From: Lewinellaceae bacterium
GTDB taxonomy: Bacteria > Bacteroidota > Bacteroidia > Chitinophagales > Saprospiraceae
Assembly (NCBI GenBank): GCA_020636135.1
Contig: JACJYK010000003.1
Span: forward strand, 62,001 to 126,000
DNA length: 64,000 bases
Direction: 5' to 3'
In this document: piece after piece, positions 1 to 8,253 of the stretch
Position numbering within the stretch: position 1 is the first letter of the stretch
Layout of the letters: the number at the start of each line of letters is the position of its first letter
Program-made: the position numbers and the translations under genes
Notes under the pieces: model-generated
Told to the model about the DNA's origin: nothing
The model's input: only the letters and a program-made list of their open reading frames with translations
Database searches by the model: none

Positions 1-1
1 C

Positions 2-2119
2 ATCATCCGAAGTGTACTCTCCGGTAACGATACCTTTGTTTTGATGCCTACTGGAGGCGGTAAGTCCCTGTGTTATCAATTACCTGCACTCATCATGCCC
101 GGCACGGCTATCATCATTTCACCGCTCATCGCACTGATGAAGAATCAGGTGGATGCGCTGCGGGGATATAGTGAAAGCGATCATGTAGCGCACTTCCTCA
201 ATTCGTCGTTGACCAAAAAACAGATCAACGAGGTGAAAGAAGACATCATCAAAGGCAAGACCAAATTATTGTATGTCGCTCCTGAGACCCTGACCAAAGA
301 CGAGAACATTCAATTCTTTCAGAACGTACCGATCAGCCTGATCGCCGTAGACGAAGCCCACTGCATCTCAGAATGGGGCCACGATTTTCGCCCGGAATAC
401 CGCCGGATCAGGGAAATGATTGATGCCATCGGTGACAATACCCCAGTCATCGCCCTGACAGCCACGGCTACACCGAAAGTACGGAGCGATATCATCAAGA
501 ACCTCGATATGCAGGAAGTGAAGACGTTCGTCTCATCCTTCAACCGGGAGAACCTTTATTACGAACTGCGGCCCAAACTGAATAAAGCCCAGACCATCAA
601 ACAAATCGTGCAGTTCATCAGTGAGCATAAAAATGAATCCGGCATCATCTATGCCCAGGCTCGGAAAACCACGGAAGAACTGGCTGAAGCGCTCTCAGTG
701 AACGGGATAAAAGCAGCGCCTTATCACGCCGGTCTGGAAGCTAAAGTGCGGGCTAATGTCCAGGATGCATTCCTGATGGAAGACATCGATGTCATCTGCG
801 CCACCATAGCCTTCGGGATGGGGATCGACAAGCCTGATGTGCGTTTCGTGATCCACTTTGATATACCCAAGAGCATCGAAAACTATTACCAGGAAACCGG
901 CCGTGCAGGACGTGATGGTATGGAAGGCCATTGCCTGGCATTCTACTCCTATAAAGACATCATGATCCTGGAAAAATTTCTCCGGGATAAAACAGCTGCT
1001 GAGCGGGAAATGGGTTCCCAGCTGCTGAATGAAGTCATCGCCTATGCCGAAACGGCCACCTGCCGGCGCAAATTCCTGCTGCATTACTTTGGCGAGCATT
1101 TTGCCGAACAGGACTGTGATGCCATGTGTGATAATTGCCGTCACCCCAAAGAAAAAATAGAGGTTAAAAACGACATGGTCAAAGGTTTGCAGGCCATCCT
1201 TGAACTGAATGAGAATTATGGCGTGAAACTCCTTGTGGATTTTATGACCGGCAAAGAAACCCAGGAAATCAAGAACTTTCGCTTCGACGAAAAACAATAT
1301 TTCGGATCCGGAAAGGCAAATGACGAAGCTTACTGGCACTCCATATTCCGCCATGGGCTATTGCAGGATCTGCTGCTTAAGGATATCGAGAACTATGGCC
1401 TCCTTAAGCTTACGGATGCGGGAAGATCGTTTATCAAACATCCGGTATCGCTCAAGATCCCTATCAATCACGTCTACAGTGAAACGGACCACCATGACCA
1501 CGAAAGCAGCCCTCGTTCCGCTGCACTCGACATCGCATTGGTGCAAATGCTGAAAGACCTGCGCAAGTCCTTTGCGAAAACGAAAAATGTTCCTCCTTAC
1601 GTGATCTTCCAGGATCCGTCCCTTGAAGATATGGCTACTCAGTATCCCATTTCCATGGATGACATGAGCAAAATTCAGGGTGTAAGCCTCGGTAAAGCAC
1701 AACGCTATGGGAAGCCCTTTATCGATCTGATCCATCGCTATGTGGATGAAAACGACATTGAAAGACCTACTGACTTTGTCGTCAAACAGGTAGCCAATAA
1801 ATCCAAGAGCAAAGTGGCAATCATCCAGGGTATCGACCGGAAATTACCGCTCGAAGACATCGCCTCAAGCAATCAGCTTTCGATCGAAGAATTGTACCGT
1901 GAACTCGATGCCATCGTATCGTCCGGCACCAAACTGGACCTGGACTATTATCTGGAAGAGAACCTCGATGAATACAATATCGAAACGATCTACGACTATT
2001 TCATGGAGTCCGTGAATGACTCCATAGACGAGGCGTATACCGAACTGCAGGATGATGACATCACCCTGGAAGAGATCCAGTTGGTGCGGTTGAAATTTCT
2101 TTCGGAAATGGCCAATTAA
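2..2119 (+). CDS. recQ: ATP-dependent DNA helicase RecQ (5' end cut off by window)
   Basis: RecQ is a 3'-5' DNA helicase that unwinds forked and recombination intermediates. The reading frame is open from base 2, so the gene begins before the window; only a few dozen N-terminal residues are missing. Visible parts in order: Walker A MPTGGGKS (residues 15-22 of the fragment), DEAH box in AVDEAHCISEWGHD (about 115), the helicase C domain with the ETGRAGRDG motif, a zinc-binding module with the spaced cysteines of TCRRKFLLHYFGE and CDAMCDNC, an RQC winged helix, an HRDC domain (about 510-580) and a C-terminal helix-turn-helix extension. The product is therefore full-domain RecQ of about 730 residues, a common Bacteroidota form. 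It is followed by 121 bp without a gene before aroQ. Confidence 0.96.
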   Translation: MIRSVLSGNDTFVLMPTGGGKSLCYQLPALIMPGTAIIISPLIALMKNQVDALRGYSESDHVAHFLNSSLTKKQINEVKEDIIKGKTKLLYVAPETLTKDENIQFFQNVPISLIAVDEAHCISEWGHDFRPEYRRIREMIDAIGDNTPVIALTATATPKVRSDIIKNLDMQEVKTFVSSFNRENLYYELRPKLNKAQTIKQIVQFISEHKNESGIIYAQARKTTEELAEALSVNGIKAAPYHAGLEAKVRANVQDAFLMEDIDVICATIAFGMGIDKPDVRFVIHFDIPKSIENYYQETGRAGRDGMEGHCLAFYSYKDIMILEKFLRDKTAAEREMGSQLLNEVIAYAETATCRRKFLLHYFGEHFAEQDCDAMCDNCRHPKEKIEVKNDMVKGLQAILELNENYGVKLLVDFMTGKETQEIKNFRFDEKQYFGSGKANDEAYWHSIFRHGLLQDLLLKDIENYGLLKLTDAGRSFIKHPVSLKIPINHVYSETDHHDHESSPRSAALDIALVQMLKDLRKSFAKTKNVPPYVIFQDPSLEDMATQYPISMDDMSKIQGVSLGKAQRYGKPFIDLIHRYVDENDIERPTDFVVKQVANKSKSKVAIIQGIDRKLPLEDIASSNQLSIEELYRELDAIVSSGTKLDLDYYLEENLDEYNIETIYDYFMESVNDSIDEAYTELQDDDITLEEIQLVRLKFLSEMAN

Positions 2120-2240
2120 CGTTTCGACTTCATCTGGCTGGAAGACAGTAATTCAATTCTGACCACGTATTGTCCATAACATACGCGTATCTTGCATGGT
2201 CCTTTAGGTTGGACCTTGCAAAACAGAATGCTTCACGGGT

Positions 2241-2675
2241 ATGAATATTTTAATTCTTAATGGACCAAATCTAAATTTACTGGGTAAACGAGAGCCGCAT
2301 ATTTACGGCACAAAGACCTTTGAAGATTATTTTCATGAATTGCAGGCACGATTTCCGCAAGTCGAGCTGGTTTATTATCAGTCCAATCACGAAGGCGATC
2401 TGCTGGATGAATTACACCGGGTAGGTTTTTCCTGGCCAGGCATTGTTTTTAATGCCGGCGCCTACACGCATACCTCCATCGCCCTGGCAGATGCGATAGC
2501 AGCGATTACTTCACCGGTCGTCGAGGTTCATATCTCGGATATTCACCAGCGGGAAAAATTCCGGCATCATTCCTACATGCAGCCTTATTGCATCGCCCAG
2601 ATCAGTGGTAAAGGACTGGAAGGCTATGCCCAGGCTATTCAAATGCTAATAGATCGACACGTCGAGAACCCGTAA
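2241..2675 (+). CDS. aroQ: 3-dehydroquinate dehydratase, type II
   Basis: This enzyme catalyses the third step of the shikimate pathway, 3-dehydroquinate to 3-dehydroshikimate, as a cytoplasmic dodecamer of the type II fold. The 144-residue length is typical. The N-terminal ILNGPNLNLLGKREP and the YG that follows hold the substrate loop and catalytic Tyr; FNAGAYTHTSIALADA and VEVHISDIHQREKFR are the other two family signatures, with the active-site His. The ATG at 2241 directly precedes the conserved strand, so the start is secure. A TATCTTGC sequence about 50 bp upstream resembles a shortened Bacteroidota -7 element. Its 3' end overlaps the convergent gene at 2646-3158 by 30 bp. Confidence 0.96.
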   Translation: MNILILNGPNLNLLGKREPHIYGTKTFEDYFHELQARFPQVELVYYQSNHEGDLLDELHRVGFSWPGIVFNAGAYTHTSIALADAIAAITSPVVEVHISDIHQREKFRHHSYMQPYCIAQISGKGLEGYAQAIQMLIDRHVENP

Positions 2676-3158
2676 ATGACATCTTTTGCCCATCTTATAA
2701 ACCGGTTTGCCCAACAGCTGATCGATGCCCAGACCTAACAGAAGATTACCCGCACCATAAATGTAGGGCTGGGGATAATCCTTGATCGGAGGAATGATAT
2801 TGGATCTGGCCAGGAACAAGGAACTGATCGCTATATTGGCACCTCCAGCCATCAGGGTTTTTCCCACTATCCGCCAAATTTTGCCCTTGGAGCCAAGTTT
2901 GATCTCCGTTATTTCCTGTACATCGAGATGCATGGGGACGCCTGAACTAACGTCCTCGATCAGGATGGTACCCCGGTCAGCATTGACATCAAGGATGGTG
3001 CGTGTAATCCAGGTATCGGTGCCCAGACGGAATACCAGATCATCACCCGGGTAAAACTTGATGGTGCGGGGTGAGCCGTATTTTTCAATTTGCATAAACT
3101 TCTGACTGTACGCAGCCAGGTTCAGCATCAGTGCTGTCAAAATCAACCATGATCTCAT
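2646..3158 (-). CDS. Secreted or envelope protein of unknown function
   Basis: I do not recognise this 170-residue protein. It begins with a signal peptide (MRSWLILTALMLNLAAYSQ), followed by a mostly beta-rich region (about 22-90) with alternating charged and hydrophobic residues, then a Gly/Ala-rich hydrophobic stretch (about 98-150: GKTLMAGGANIAISS and YIYGAGNLLLGLGI) that could be one or two membrane segments. The gene starts 5 bp after rnpA ends and is probably the last gene of an rpmH-rnpA operon. This is the place where many bacteria have yidD. The product does not resemble YidD, so I infer no role from position. Its 3' end overlaps aroQ. Confidence 0.75.
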   Translation of the reverse strand: MRSWLILTALMLNLAAYSQKFMQIEKYGSPRTIKFYPGDDLVFRLGTDTWITRTILDVNADRGTILIEDVSSGVPMHLDVQEITEIKLGSKGKIWRIVGKTLMAGGANIAISSLFLARSNIIPPIKDYPQPYIYGAGNLLLGLGIDQLLGKPVYKMGKRCHLRVLDVSIY

Positions 3159-3163
3159 GTTGA

Positions 3164-3559
3164 TTATACGTCTGAGGGAGAAGCTTTGCGAACTGATTTC
3201 TTTAAAAGTTTTGTTAAAAAACGAATACCCCGGTCAATGGCATCATAGGTAAGGGCCTCTTTACCCACATAAATGTACATAAGCAAAATGGTCTTTCCTG
3301 GGATAGTGGGGATCTGATGTTGTTGCAGGCGAAAAGCTTCGCGGGTTTGACGCTTGAGCCGATTGCGGTCTACGGCTTTAGGAAATGGTTTCTTGGGGAT
3401 GGATACTGAAAATAAAAAAGGGCTCCCGGTAACATCATCTACCGGAAGCCATAAAAGTTTAAATGGATAGTTGAATAATGATTGACCTTCCTTAAATAAA
3501 CGGGTGATTAGCTTTCGATGCTTTAATCGCCGTTCCGATCCCAAGAACAGGTCAGGCAT
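3164..3559 (-). CDS. rnpA: Ribonuclease P protein component
   Basis: RnpA is the small basic protein that binds RNase P RNA and helps recognise the 5' leader of precursor tRNA. The 131-residue length and basic composition fit. The central signature is DRNRLKRQTREAF (about 81-93), the RNR motif region that contacts the RNA, preceded by SIPKKPFPKAV. It lies 18 bp downstream of rpmH on the same strand, the near-universal rpmH-rnpA order, and 5 bp before the unknown secreted-protein gene. Transcription is likely from the rpmH promoter. Confidence 0.94.
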   Translation of the reverse strand: MPDLFLGSERRLKHRKLITRLFKEGQSLFNYPFKLLWLPVDDVTGSPFLFSVSIPKKPFPKAVDRNRLKRQTREAFRLQQHQIPTIPGKTILLMYIYVGKEALTYDAIDRGIRFLTKLLKKSVRKASPSDV

Positions 3560-3577
3560 TTATCCATTCGTGCCGGA

Positions 3578-3733
3578 TCATTTCAGTCTGCGCTCGTCGC
3601 TGACGGAAAGCTTATGTCTGCCTTTAGCCCGGCGGCGAGCCAACACCTTACGACCATTTTTTGAACTCATGCGGGTCATGAACCCATGTTTGTTTGATCG
3701 TTTGCGTCTGGATGGTTGAAATGTACGCTTCAT
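3578..3733 (-). CDS. rpmH: 50S ribosomal protein L34
   Basis: This 51-codon gene is read from the reverse complement. The product begins MKRTFQPSRRKRSNKHGF and ends in KLSVSDERRLK, the standard L34 sequence: a very basic peptide that packs into 23S rRNA near the exit-tunnel region. It has the L34 hallmarks RKR, HGF and RMSSKNGRKVLARRRAKGR-type basic helix. rnpA follows 18 bp later. A TACCTTTG -7 element at 3777-3784 lies about 44 bp upstream of the ATG. Confidence 0.96.
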   Translation of the reverse strand: MKRTFQPSRRKRSNKHGFMTRMSSKNGRKVLARRRAKGRHKLSVSDERRLK

Positions 3734-3776
3734 GACTTCTATCGATTTATCAGCAAGCTGCTTAAAAAAAGGACCA

Positions 3777-3784
3777 CAAAGGTA
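3777..3784 (-). promoter_or_regulatory. Promoter -7 element of rpmH-rnpA
   Basis: On the minus strand this reads TACCTTTG, a full match to the Bacteroidota -7 consensus TAnnTTTG. Transcription would start near 3770, leaving a leader of about 37 nt before the rpmH ATG. I see no clear TTG at the expected -33 position, so the call rests on the -7 match and its placement. Confidence 0.55.
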
Positions 3785-3841
3785 GCCTTTTTACGCTTAT
3801 TACCTACGGATTTTTGAAAAAATTAGCTTCAGTTTTGAATC

Positions 3842-5761
3842 TTATCCATTCATGGATGCCAGGAATTCATCATTATTCGTGGTTCCCCGCATGTATTTTA
3901 ACAAGAACTCCATGGCTTCGTCGGGTTTCATATCGGCAAGGTGGTTGCGCATAATGAACATCCTCTGCAAGACGTCTTTTTCCAGAAGCAATTCTTCGCG
4001 GCGGGTGCTGGACTTGGTCAGGTCGATGGCCGGGTACAACCGTTTGTTGGCCAGGCTGCGATCGAGTTGCAACTCCATGTTACCTGTGCCCTTGAATTCT
4101 TCAAAGATGACACCGTCCATTTTGGAACCGGTGTCGATCAGTGCGGTTGCCAGGATCGTCAGGGAGCCGCCATTTTCGATCTTACGGGCTGCACCGAAAA
4201 ACTTCTTGGGTTTCTGGAGTGCGTTTGCTTCCACACCTCCGGACAATACTTTTCCGCTTGATGGTGCTACCGTGTTATAGGCACGTGCCAGGCGGGTAAT
4301 GGAGTCCAGCAGGATCACAACGTCGTGGCCGCATTCTACCAATCGCTTGGCTTTTTCCAGAACGATACCGGCAACACGCACATGGTTATCAGCCGGTTCG
4401 TCAAAAGTAGAAGCGATCACTTCAGCATTGACACTCCGGCGCATGTCGGTGACCTCTTCCGGACGTTCGTCGATCAGCAGGACGATCATGTAACAGTCGG
4501 GGTGATTGGTGGCAATGGCGTTGGCAACATCCTTCAATAAATAGGTCTTACCCGTCTTAGGCTGTGCCACGATCAAACCCCGCTGGCCTTTTCCGATCGG
4601 TGTAAACAGATCTATCATACGGTTACCGTAATCTCGACCGAGTGGATTGGTGGTTAAATTAAATTTCTCCCGTGGAAAAAGCGGCGTCAGGTAATCAAAG
4701 GGGACCCGGTCACGGATTCTGGCCGGCTCCAGAGCATTGATCCGGGAGACCCGCAGCAATGCAAAATATTTTTCTCCTTCCTTCGGAGGGCGAATAGCAC
4801 CGGTCACAGAATCGCCGGTCTTTAATCCGAACAATTTAATTTGAGAAGGCGATACGTAGATATCATCAGGTGAAGACAGGTAGTTGTAGTCAGAAGAACG
4901 CAGGAATCCATACCCATCAGGCATCATTTCCAGTACGCCTTCTCCCTCAACAATTCCATCCAGATCAATGTTGAACCGCTCAACCGGTTCTCTTTGCTCA
5001 CGTTGGTCCCTGGGATCCCGTTGTTCACGTTGATCGCGCTGTTCGCGTTGTTCACGTTGATCGCGCTGTTCGCGTTGATCGCGCTGGTCGCGAGGCTCTC
5101 TCTGATCCCGCGGTTCTCGTTGTTCCCTTGGTTCACGATATTCCCGTTGTTCACGCTGTTCTCTTGGCTCCCTTTGTTCTCTTTCTGCCGGCTCGGGGGC
5201 AGGATTCCGCCTGGGCTGTTCTTTCGTCTCATTTTGATGCTGCTGAGGCGGGCGAGACGGTTCTTCCTGACGCGCCGGTTTGGCTTGTGGCACCTCTTTG
5301 CGATTGGCTGGACGCTCCTCACTAGCTGGTGCTTTCACTTGTTCTGCAGGCTGGGGAGCAGGTTTGGGATCGGCTGGCGGTTCTTTTATGTTGCTGGCAC
5401 TGGGTGTCCGGCGCCGGCGCCTGCTACCGGAGTTACCGTCATTGGCTTCAACTGCCGGTGGGGATGACGGTTCATCCTGCTTTTTTGTTTCTTTTTGCAC
5501 AGGTTTGGTATTTTTTTCTTCTTTATTTGCTGCAGCTGTGCGGGGAGCCGGCTTTTCAGCGCTTCCATTTTCTTTGGGTGCAGCTACCTTGCTGGTGGGA
5601 GCAGGTTTGGCATTCTCGGGGTTTGTCAATGCTTGCTGATCCAGTATTTTGTAAATCAGCTCCTGGCGAGTTAATCGCTTGTAACCTTTTAGACCGATTT
5701 TTTCTGCGATGTCCCTCAACTCAGGAACCAGCATATCGTTCAACTGCAGAATGTCGTACAT
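3842..5761 (-). CDS. rho: Transcription termination factor Rho with long disordered insert
   Basis: Rho is the hexameric RNA helicase that ends transcription of untranslated RNA. Domains in order: Rho N-terminal helical domain (1-45), a low-complexity region rich in Pro, Ala, Glu and Lys (50-190), an almost pure Arg/Glu/Gln/Asp tract of REQ and RDQ triplets (193-262), the cold-shock RNA-binding domain (268-345), and the RecA-type ATPase with Walker A AQPKTGKT (399-406), Walker B VVILLDS (481-487) and the Q/R-loop region SSGKVLSGGVE. At 639 residues it is about 220 longer than E. coli Rho; such inserts are common in Bacteroidota, and in Bacteroides the Rho disordered region has been reported to drive phase separation. 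The tract is coded by a minisatellite. It is monocistronic, upstream of rpmH on the same strand. Confidence 0.97.
   Translation of the reverse strand: MYDILQLNDMLVPELRDIAEKIGLKGYKRLTRQELIYKILDQQALTNPENAKPAPTSKVAAPKENGSAEKPAPRTAAANKEEKNTKPVQKETKKQDEPSSPPAVEANDGNSGSRRRRRTPSASNIKEPPADPKPAPQPAEQVKAPASEERPANRKEVPQAKPARQEEPSRPPQQHQNETKEQPRRNPAPEPAEREQREPREQREQREYREPREQREPRDQREPRDQRDQREQRDQREQREQRDQREQRDPRDQREQREPVERFNIDLDGIVEGEGVLEMMPDGYGFLRSSDYNYLSSPDDIYVSPSQIKLFGLKTGDSVTGAIRPPKEGEKYFALLRVSRINALEPARIRDRVPFDYLTPLFPREKFNLTTNPLGRDYGNRMIDLFTPIGKGQRGLIVAQPKTGKTYLLKDVANAIATNHPDCYMIVLLIDERPEEVTDMRRSVNAEVIASTFDEPADNHVRVAGIVLEKAKRLVECGHDVVILLDSITRLARAYNTVAPSSGKVLSGGVEANALQKPKKFFGAARKIENGGSLTILATALIDTGSKMDGVIFEEFKGTGNMELQLDRSLANKRLYPAIDLTKSSTRREELLLEKDVLQRMFIMRNHLADMKPDEAMEFLLKYMRGTTNNDEFLASMNG
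4976..5185 (-). repeat. Minisatellite coding the REQ/RDQ tract of Rho
   Basis: This stretch of rho consists of 9-bp variants that code REQ, RDQ, REP and similar triplets. Within it a 27-bp unit is repeated exactly at 5021-5047 and 5048-5074, followed by a partial third copy at 5075-5092. Every unit is a multiple of three, so gain or loss of units would keep the frame and only change the length of the charged tract. Confidence 0.85.
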
Positions 5762-6119
5762 ATCTTGTCCTTGATAAATTAGATGTAAATCACGTTTAGT
5801 AGTAGGTGAGATGTTTGCTTTCTCAAATCAGCTATAAATCAAATTCCCCTTAACAAAATTGATGATCTCAAAATATCGTGATGGGAGTTTCCTGCTTAAA
5901 CTTCTAGTTGAAGCTGGAAGTTGATGTGCTTTAAACGCGGTAAAGTTAAATCATTTTTTAATACCAACGAATAAGGGTCACATTTTTAAACATTTTTTTT
6001 GCCAAAATCATTCCAATACTGATTCCTTCAGAATTATTGCCATCCAACTAACAATCAGGCAGCCGCACGTTGACTCAAAATTGTATTAATTTTGCCCCGA
6101 AAATTTAACGATATCTGTC
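5762..6119. other. Intergenic region between rho and serS
   Basis: This 358-bp AT-rich stretch separates the divergent rho and serS genes and holds no ORF or RNA gene that I can support. It contains the serS -7 element (6087-6094) and, within the probable rho leader, a small inverted repeat AACTTC/GAAGTT (5899-5904 and 5917-5922), too weak to call a regulatory structure. Rho genes are often autoregulated through a long leader, so length alone is compatible with that, but I see no clear rho promoter. Confidence 0.6.
6087..6094 (+). promoter_or_regulatory. Promoter -7 element of serS
   Basis: TAATTTTG matches TAnnTTTG exactly and would start transcription near 6101, about 20 nt before the serS ATG. 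A TTGAC at 6070-6074 lies 14 bp upstream, which is shorter than the usual spacing, so the -33 element is uncertain. Confidence 0.55.
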
Positions 6120-7400
6120 ATGCTAGAAATTTCCCGCATACGTAGTGACTATAATGCCGTGGTAACCGGATTGCGCAAACGAAATCTGTCTCCGGAAACC
6201 ATGCAATTGGTGGATGAAGTGTTGCAGCAGGATGACCAGCGCAAAATGATACAATCTGAACTGGATCAGCTGCTGGCTCAACGGAATCAGCTATCCAAGG
6301 AGATCGGCTCGCTGATGCAACAAGACAAACGCGAGGAGGCTGAAACCATGAAACAATCGGTGGCCGACATCAAGATCACCGCCGAATCCCTGCAGGAAAA
6401 ACTCAACAGTGCCAAGGACCGTATCGAGGCCATTCTGTTGCAGCTACCCAATGTCCCGCAGGCCATCGTACCGGAAGGCCGATCTGCCGATGACAATGAA
6501 ATGTACCGGGAATGGAAAGGACCATTACCTGCTCCGGGGGAAAAGCCCGAACCTCACTGGGAGCTGGGTAAAAAATACCGGTTGTTTGATTTTGAACTGG
6601 GTGTGAAAATCACTGGCTCCGGCTTTCCCTTGTACCGCGGTAAAGGAGCCAAACTGCAGCGTGCACTCATCCGTTTGTTTCTCGACAAAGCCATTGATGC
6701 AGGATACGAAGAGATCATTCCTCCTCTTCTGGTCAATGAAGATTCCGCCCGGGCAACCGGCCAGCTTCCGGATAAGGAAGGGCAGATGTACCATTGCACC
6801 GTCGATAACCTGTATCTGATCCCGACAGCAGAGGTTCCAGTAACCAACATCTACCGGGACGTGATCGTGCAGGAATCCGACTTTCCCATCAAGCTCACCG
6901 GTTATACGCCCTGCTTCCGCCGCGAAGCCGGATCTTATGGCTCCGATGTGAAAGGCTTAAACCGGGTACATCAGTTTGACAAAGTAGAAATCGTCCAGTT
7001 TCAACATCCGGACCAATCGGACAAGGCGTTGCTTGAAATGGTCGAACATGTGGCCGGTATCCTGGATGAATTGGGTTTGCCCTACCGCATCGTACGCTTA
7101 TGCGGAGGGGACCTGGGCCATACTTCATCCATAACCTATGACTTTGAGGTATTCTCTGCCGCACAGCAGAAATGGCTGGAAGTCAGCTCGGTCTCCAACT
7201 TTGAGACCTTTCAAACCAACCGGATGCGGTTGCGTTTCCGTAACGCAGAAGGCCAAAACCAACTGGCCCATTCACTTAACGGCAGTGCCCTGGCGCTGGC
7301 CCGTGTTGTAGCTGCATTGCTCGAATATTATCAAACATCTGACGGTATAGAAATGCCTTTCGTCTTAATACCTTACACCGGATTCGAACGAATTGACTAA
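6120..7400 (+). CDS. serS: Serine--tRNA ligase
   Basis: SerRS charges tRNA-Ser, and also tRNA-Sec where present. At 426 residues it has the usual bacterial length. An N-terminal antiparallel coiled-coil arm (about 27-105, rich in Gln, Glu and Lys) contacts the long variable arm of tRNA-Ser. The class II core shows LIPTAEVPVTNIYRD, motif 2 in PCFRREAGSYGSDVKGLNR, and motif 3 in NGSALALARVVAALLE. The ATG at 6120 gives the standard MLEISRIR start. It stands alone on the plus strand; a zinc-peptidase gene follows after 42 bp. Confidence 0.97.
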   Translation: MLEISRIRSDYNAVVTGLRKRNLSPETMQLVDEVLQQDDQRKMIQSELDQLLAQRNQLSKEIGSLMQQDKREEAETMKQSVADIKITAESLQEKLNSAKDRIEAILLQLPNVPQAIVPEGRSADDNEMYREWKGPLPAPGEKPEPHWELGKKYRLFDFELGVKITGSGFPLYRGKGAKLQRALIRLFLDKAIDAGYEEIIPPLLVNEDSARATGQLPDKEGQMYHCTVDNLYLIPTAEVPVTNIYRDVIVQESDFPIKLTGYTPCFRREAGSYGSDVKGLNRVHQFDKVEIVQFQHPDQSDKALLEMVEHVAGILDELGLPYRIVRLCGGDLGHTSSITYDFEVFSAAQQKWLEVSSVSNFETFQTNRMRLRFRNAEGQNQLAHSLNGSALALARVVAALLEYYQTSDGIEMPFVLIPYTGFERID

Positions 7401-7442
7401 GTCAGATGTTAATATCTCACAAACCTTAACAAAAGTCGGACT

Positions 7443-8126
7443 ATGTATCTAATCATCATTGTCATTTTCGGTATTCTCTCGCTGGTCGTCAGCTCGCGTC
7501 TGAAGAATAAATTCAAAGAATATAGCCATATGCCTCTTTCCACCGGTATGTCCGGTGCGGAAGTAGCTCAAAAGATGCTGCGTGATTATGGCATTCACAA
7601 CGTACGGGTTGCCGAAGGTCAGGGAACGCTGACGGACCACTACAATCCAAAAGAAAAAGTGGTCCTGCTAAGTCCGGATGTTTACCATGGACGGAGTGTG
7701 GCGTCCGCTGCGGTGGCAGCTCACGAGTGCGGACATGCGGTACAGGATGACACACAGTATGCCTGGCTCAAGTTTCGTTCGGGCATGGTGCCGATCGTTC
7801 AGTTTGCTTCCATGGCCCAACAATGGTTGTTCATGGGCTTGTTATTTGGATTCGGTGCAACCCACAACAGTTCATTCCTGCTGATTCTGGTAGTTGCTAT
7901 GGCCATCACAACCGCATTTTCACTGATAACCTTACCCGTGGAATTTGATGCCAGCAACCGGGCACTGGTCTGGCTGGATAAAGAAAATGTAACGCACTCG
8001 GACACCGAGTATTATGGCGCCAAGGATGCCTTGAAATGGGCTGCGCTGACCTACGTCGTAGGAGCTTTGAGCGCCCTTGCTACCTTGCTGTATTTCGTAC
8101 TGCGATTTATGGGCAGCAGGGATTAA
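7443..8126 (+). CDS. YugP-type neutral zinc metallopeptidase (membrane)
   Basis: This 227-residue membrane protein belongs to the putative neutral zinc metallopeptidase family typified by Bacillus YugP. An N-terminal membrane helix (1-17, MYLIIIVIFGILSLVVS) is followed by a soluble region containing the zinc motif HECGHAVQ (about 98-105), then two or three further helices (about 125-160 and 200-220). LPVEFDASNRA (about 164-174) supplies the conserved Glu/Asp that in this family is the likely third ligand. Substrates are not established for the family. A hairpin followed by a T run just downstream (8146-8183) looks like its terminator. Confidence 0.88.
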   Translation: MYLIIIVIFGILSLVVSSRLKNKFKEYSHMPLSTGMSGAEVAQKMLRDYGIHNVRVAEGQGTLTDHYNPKEKVVLLSPDVYHGRSVASAAVAAHECGHAVQDDTQYAWLKFRSGMVPIVQFASMAQQWLFMGLLFGFGATHNSSFLLILVVAMAITTAFSLITLPVEFDASNRALVWLDKENVTHSDTEYYGAKDALKWAALTYVVGALSALATLLYFVLRFMGSRD

Positions 8127-8145
8127 AGGATAACAATCTGAGGTC

Positions 8146-8183
8146 AAAAAGATGATCAGGGAACCATTCCGGGTCATCTTTTT
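8146..8183 (+). terminator. Rho-independent terminator after the zinc-peptidase gene
   Basis: AAAAAGATGA (8146-8155) pairs perfectly with TCATCTTTTT (8174-8183) around an 18-nt loop, and the second arm ends in a T run. The A-rich 5' arm makes it potentially bidirectional. It lies 20 bp after the stop codon of the peptidase gene and directly abuts a TATTTTTG element that may serve frr. Confidence 0.7.
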
Positions 8184-8184
8184 G

Positions 8185-8192
8185 TATTTTTG
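8185..8192 (+). promoter_or_regulatory. Possible -7 element of frr
   Basis: TATTTTTG fits TAnnTTTG and sits right after the T run of the preceding terminator; a start near 8199 would leave a leader of about 55 nt. There is no TTG at the -33 position and the region is T-rich, so a chance match is possible. Confidence 0.4.
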
Positions 8193-8253
8193 GCAAACCG
8201 GATGGGGGTGGAATCGTTATCCGGTTATTGATGATTTAAAAATTTGATCGGAA

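Noticed and set aside
695..1354. 219-codon minus-strand ORF inside recQ
   Set aside because: Lies fully antisense to the RecQ helicase core; no recognisable product. A shadow of the real gene.
4976..5185. Direct repeats that might look like a CRISPR array
   Set aside because: Units are 9 to 27 bp, lack unique spacers, and code an in-frame REQ/RDQ tract of Rho.
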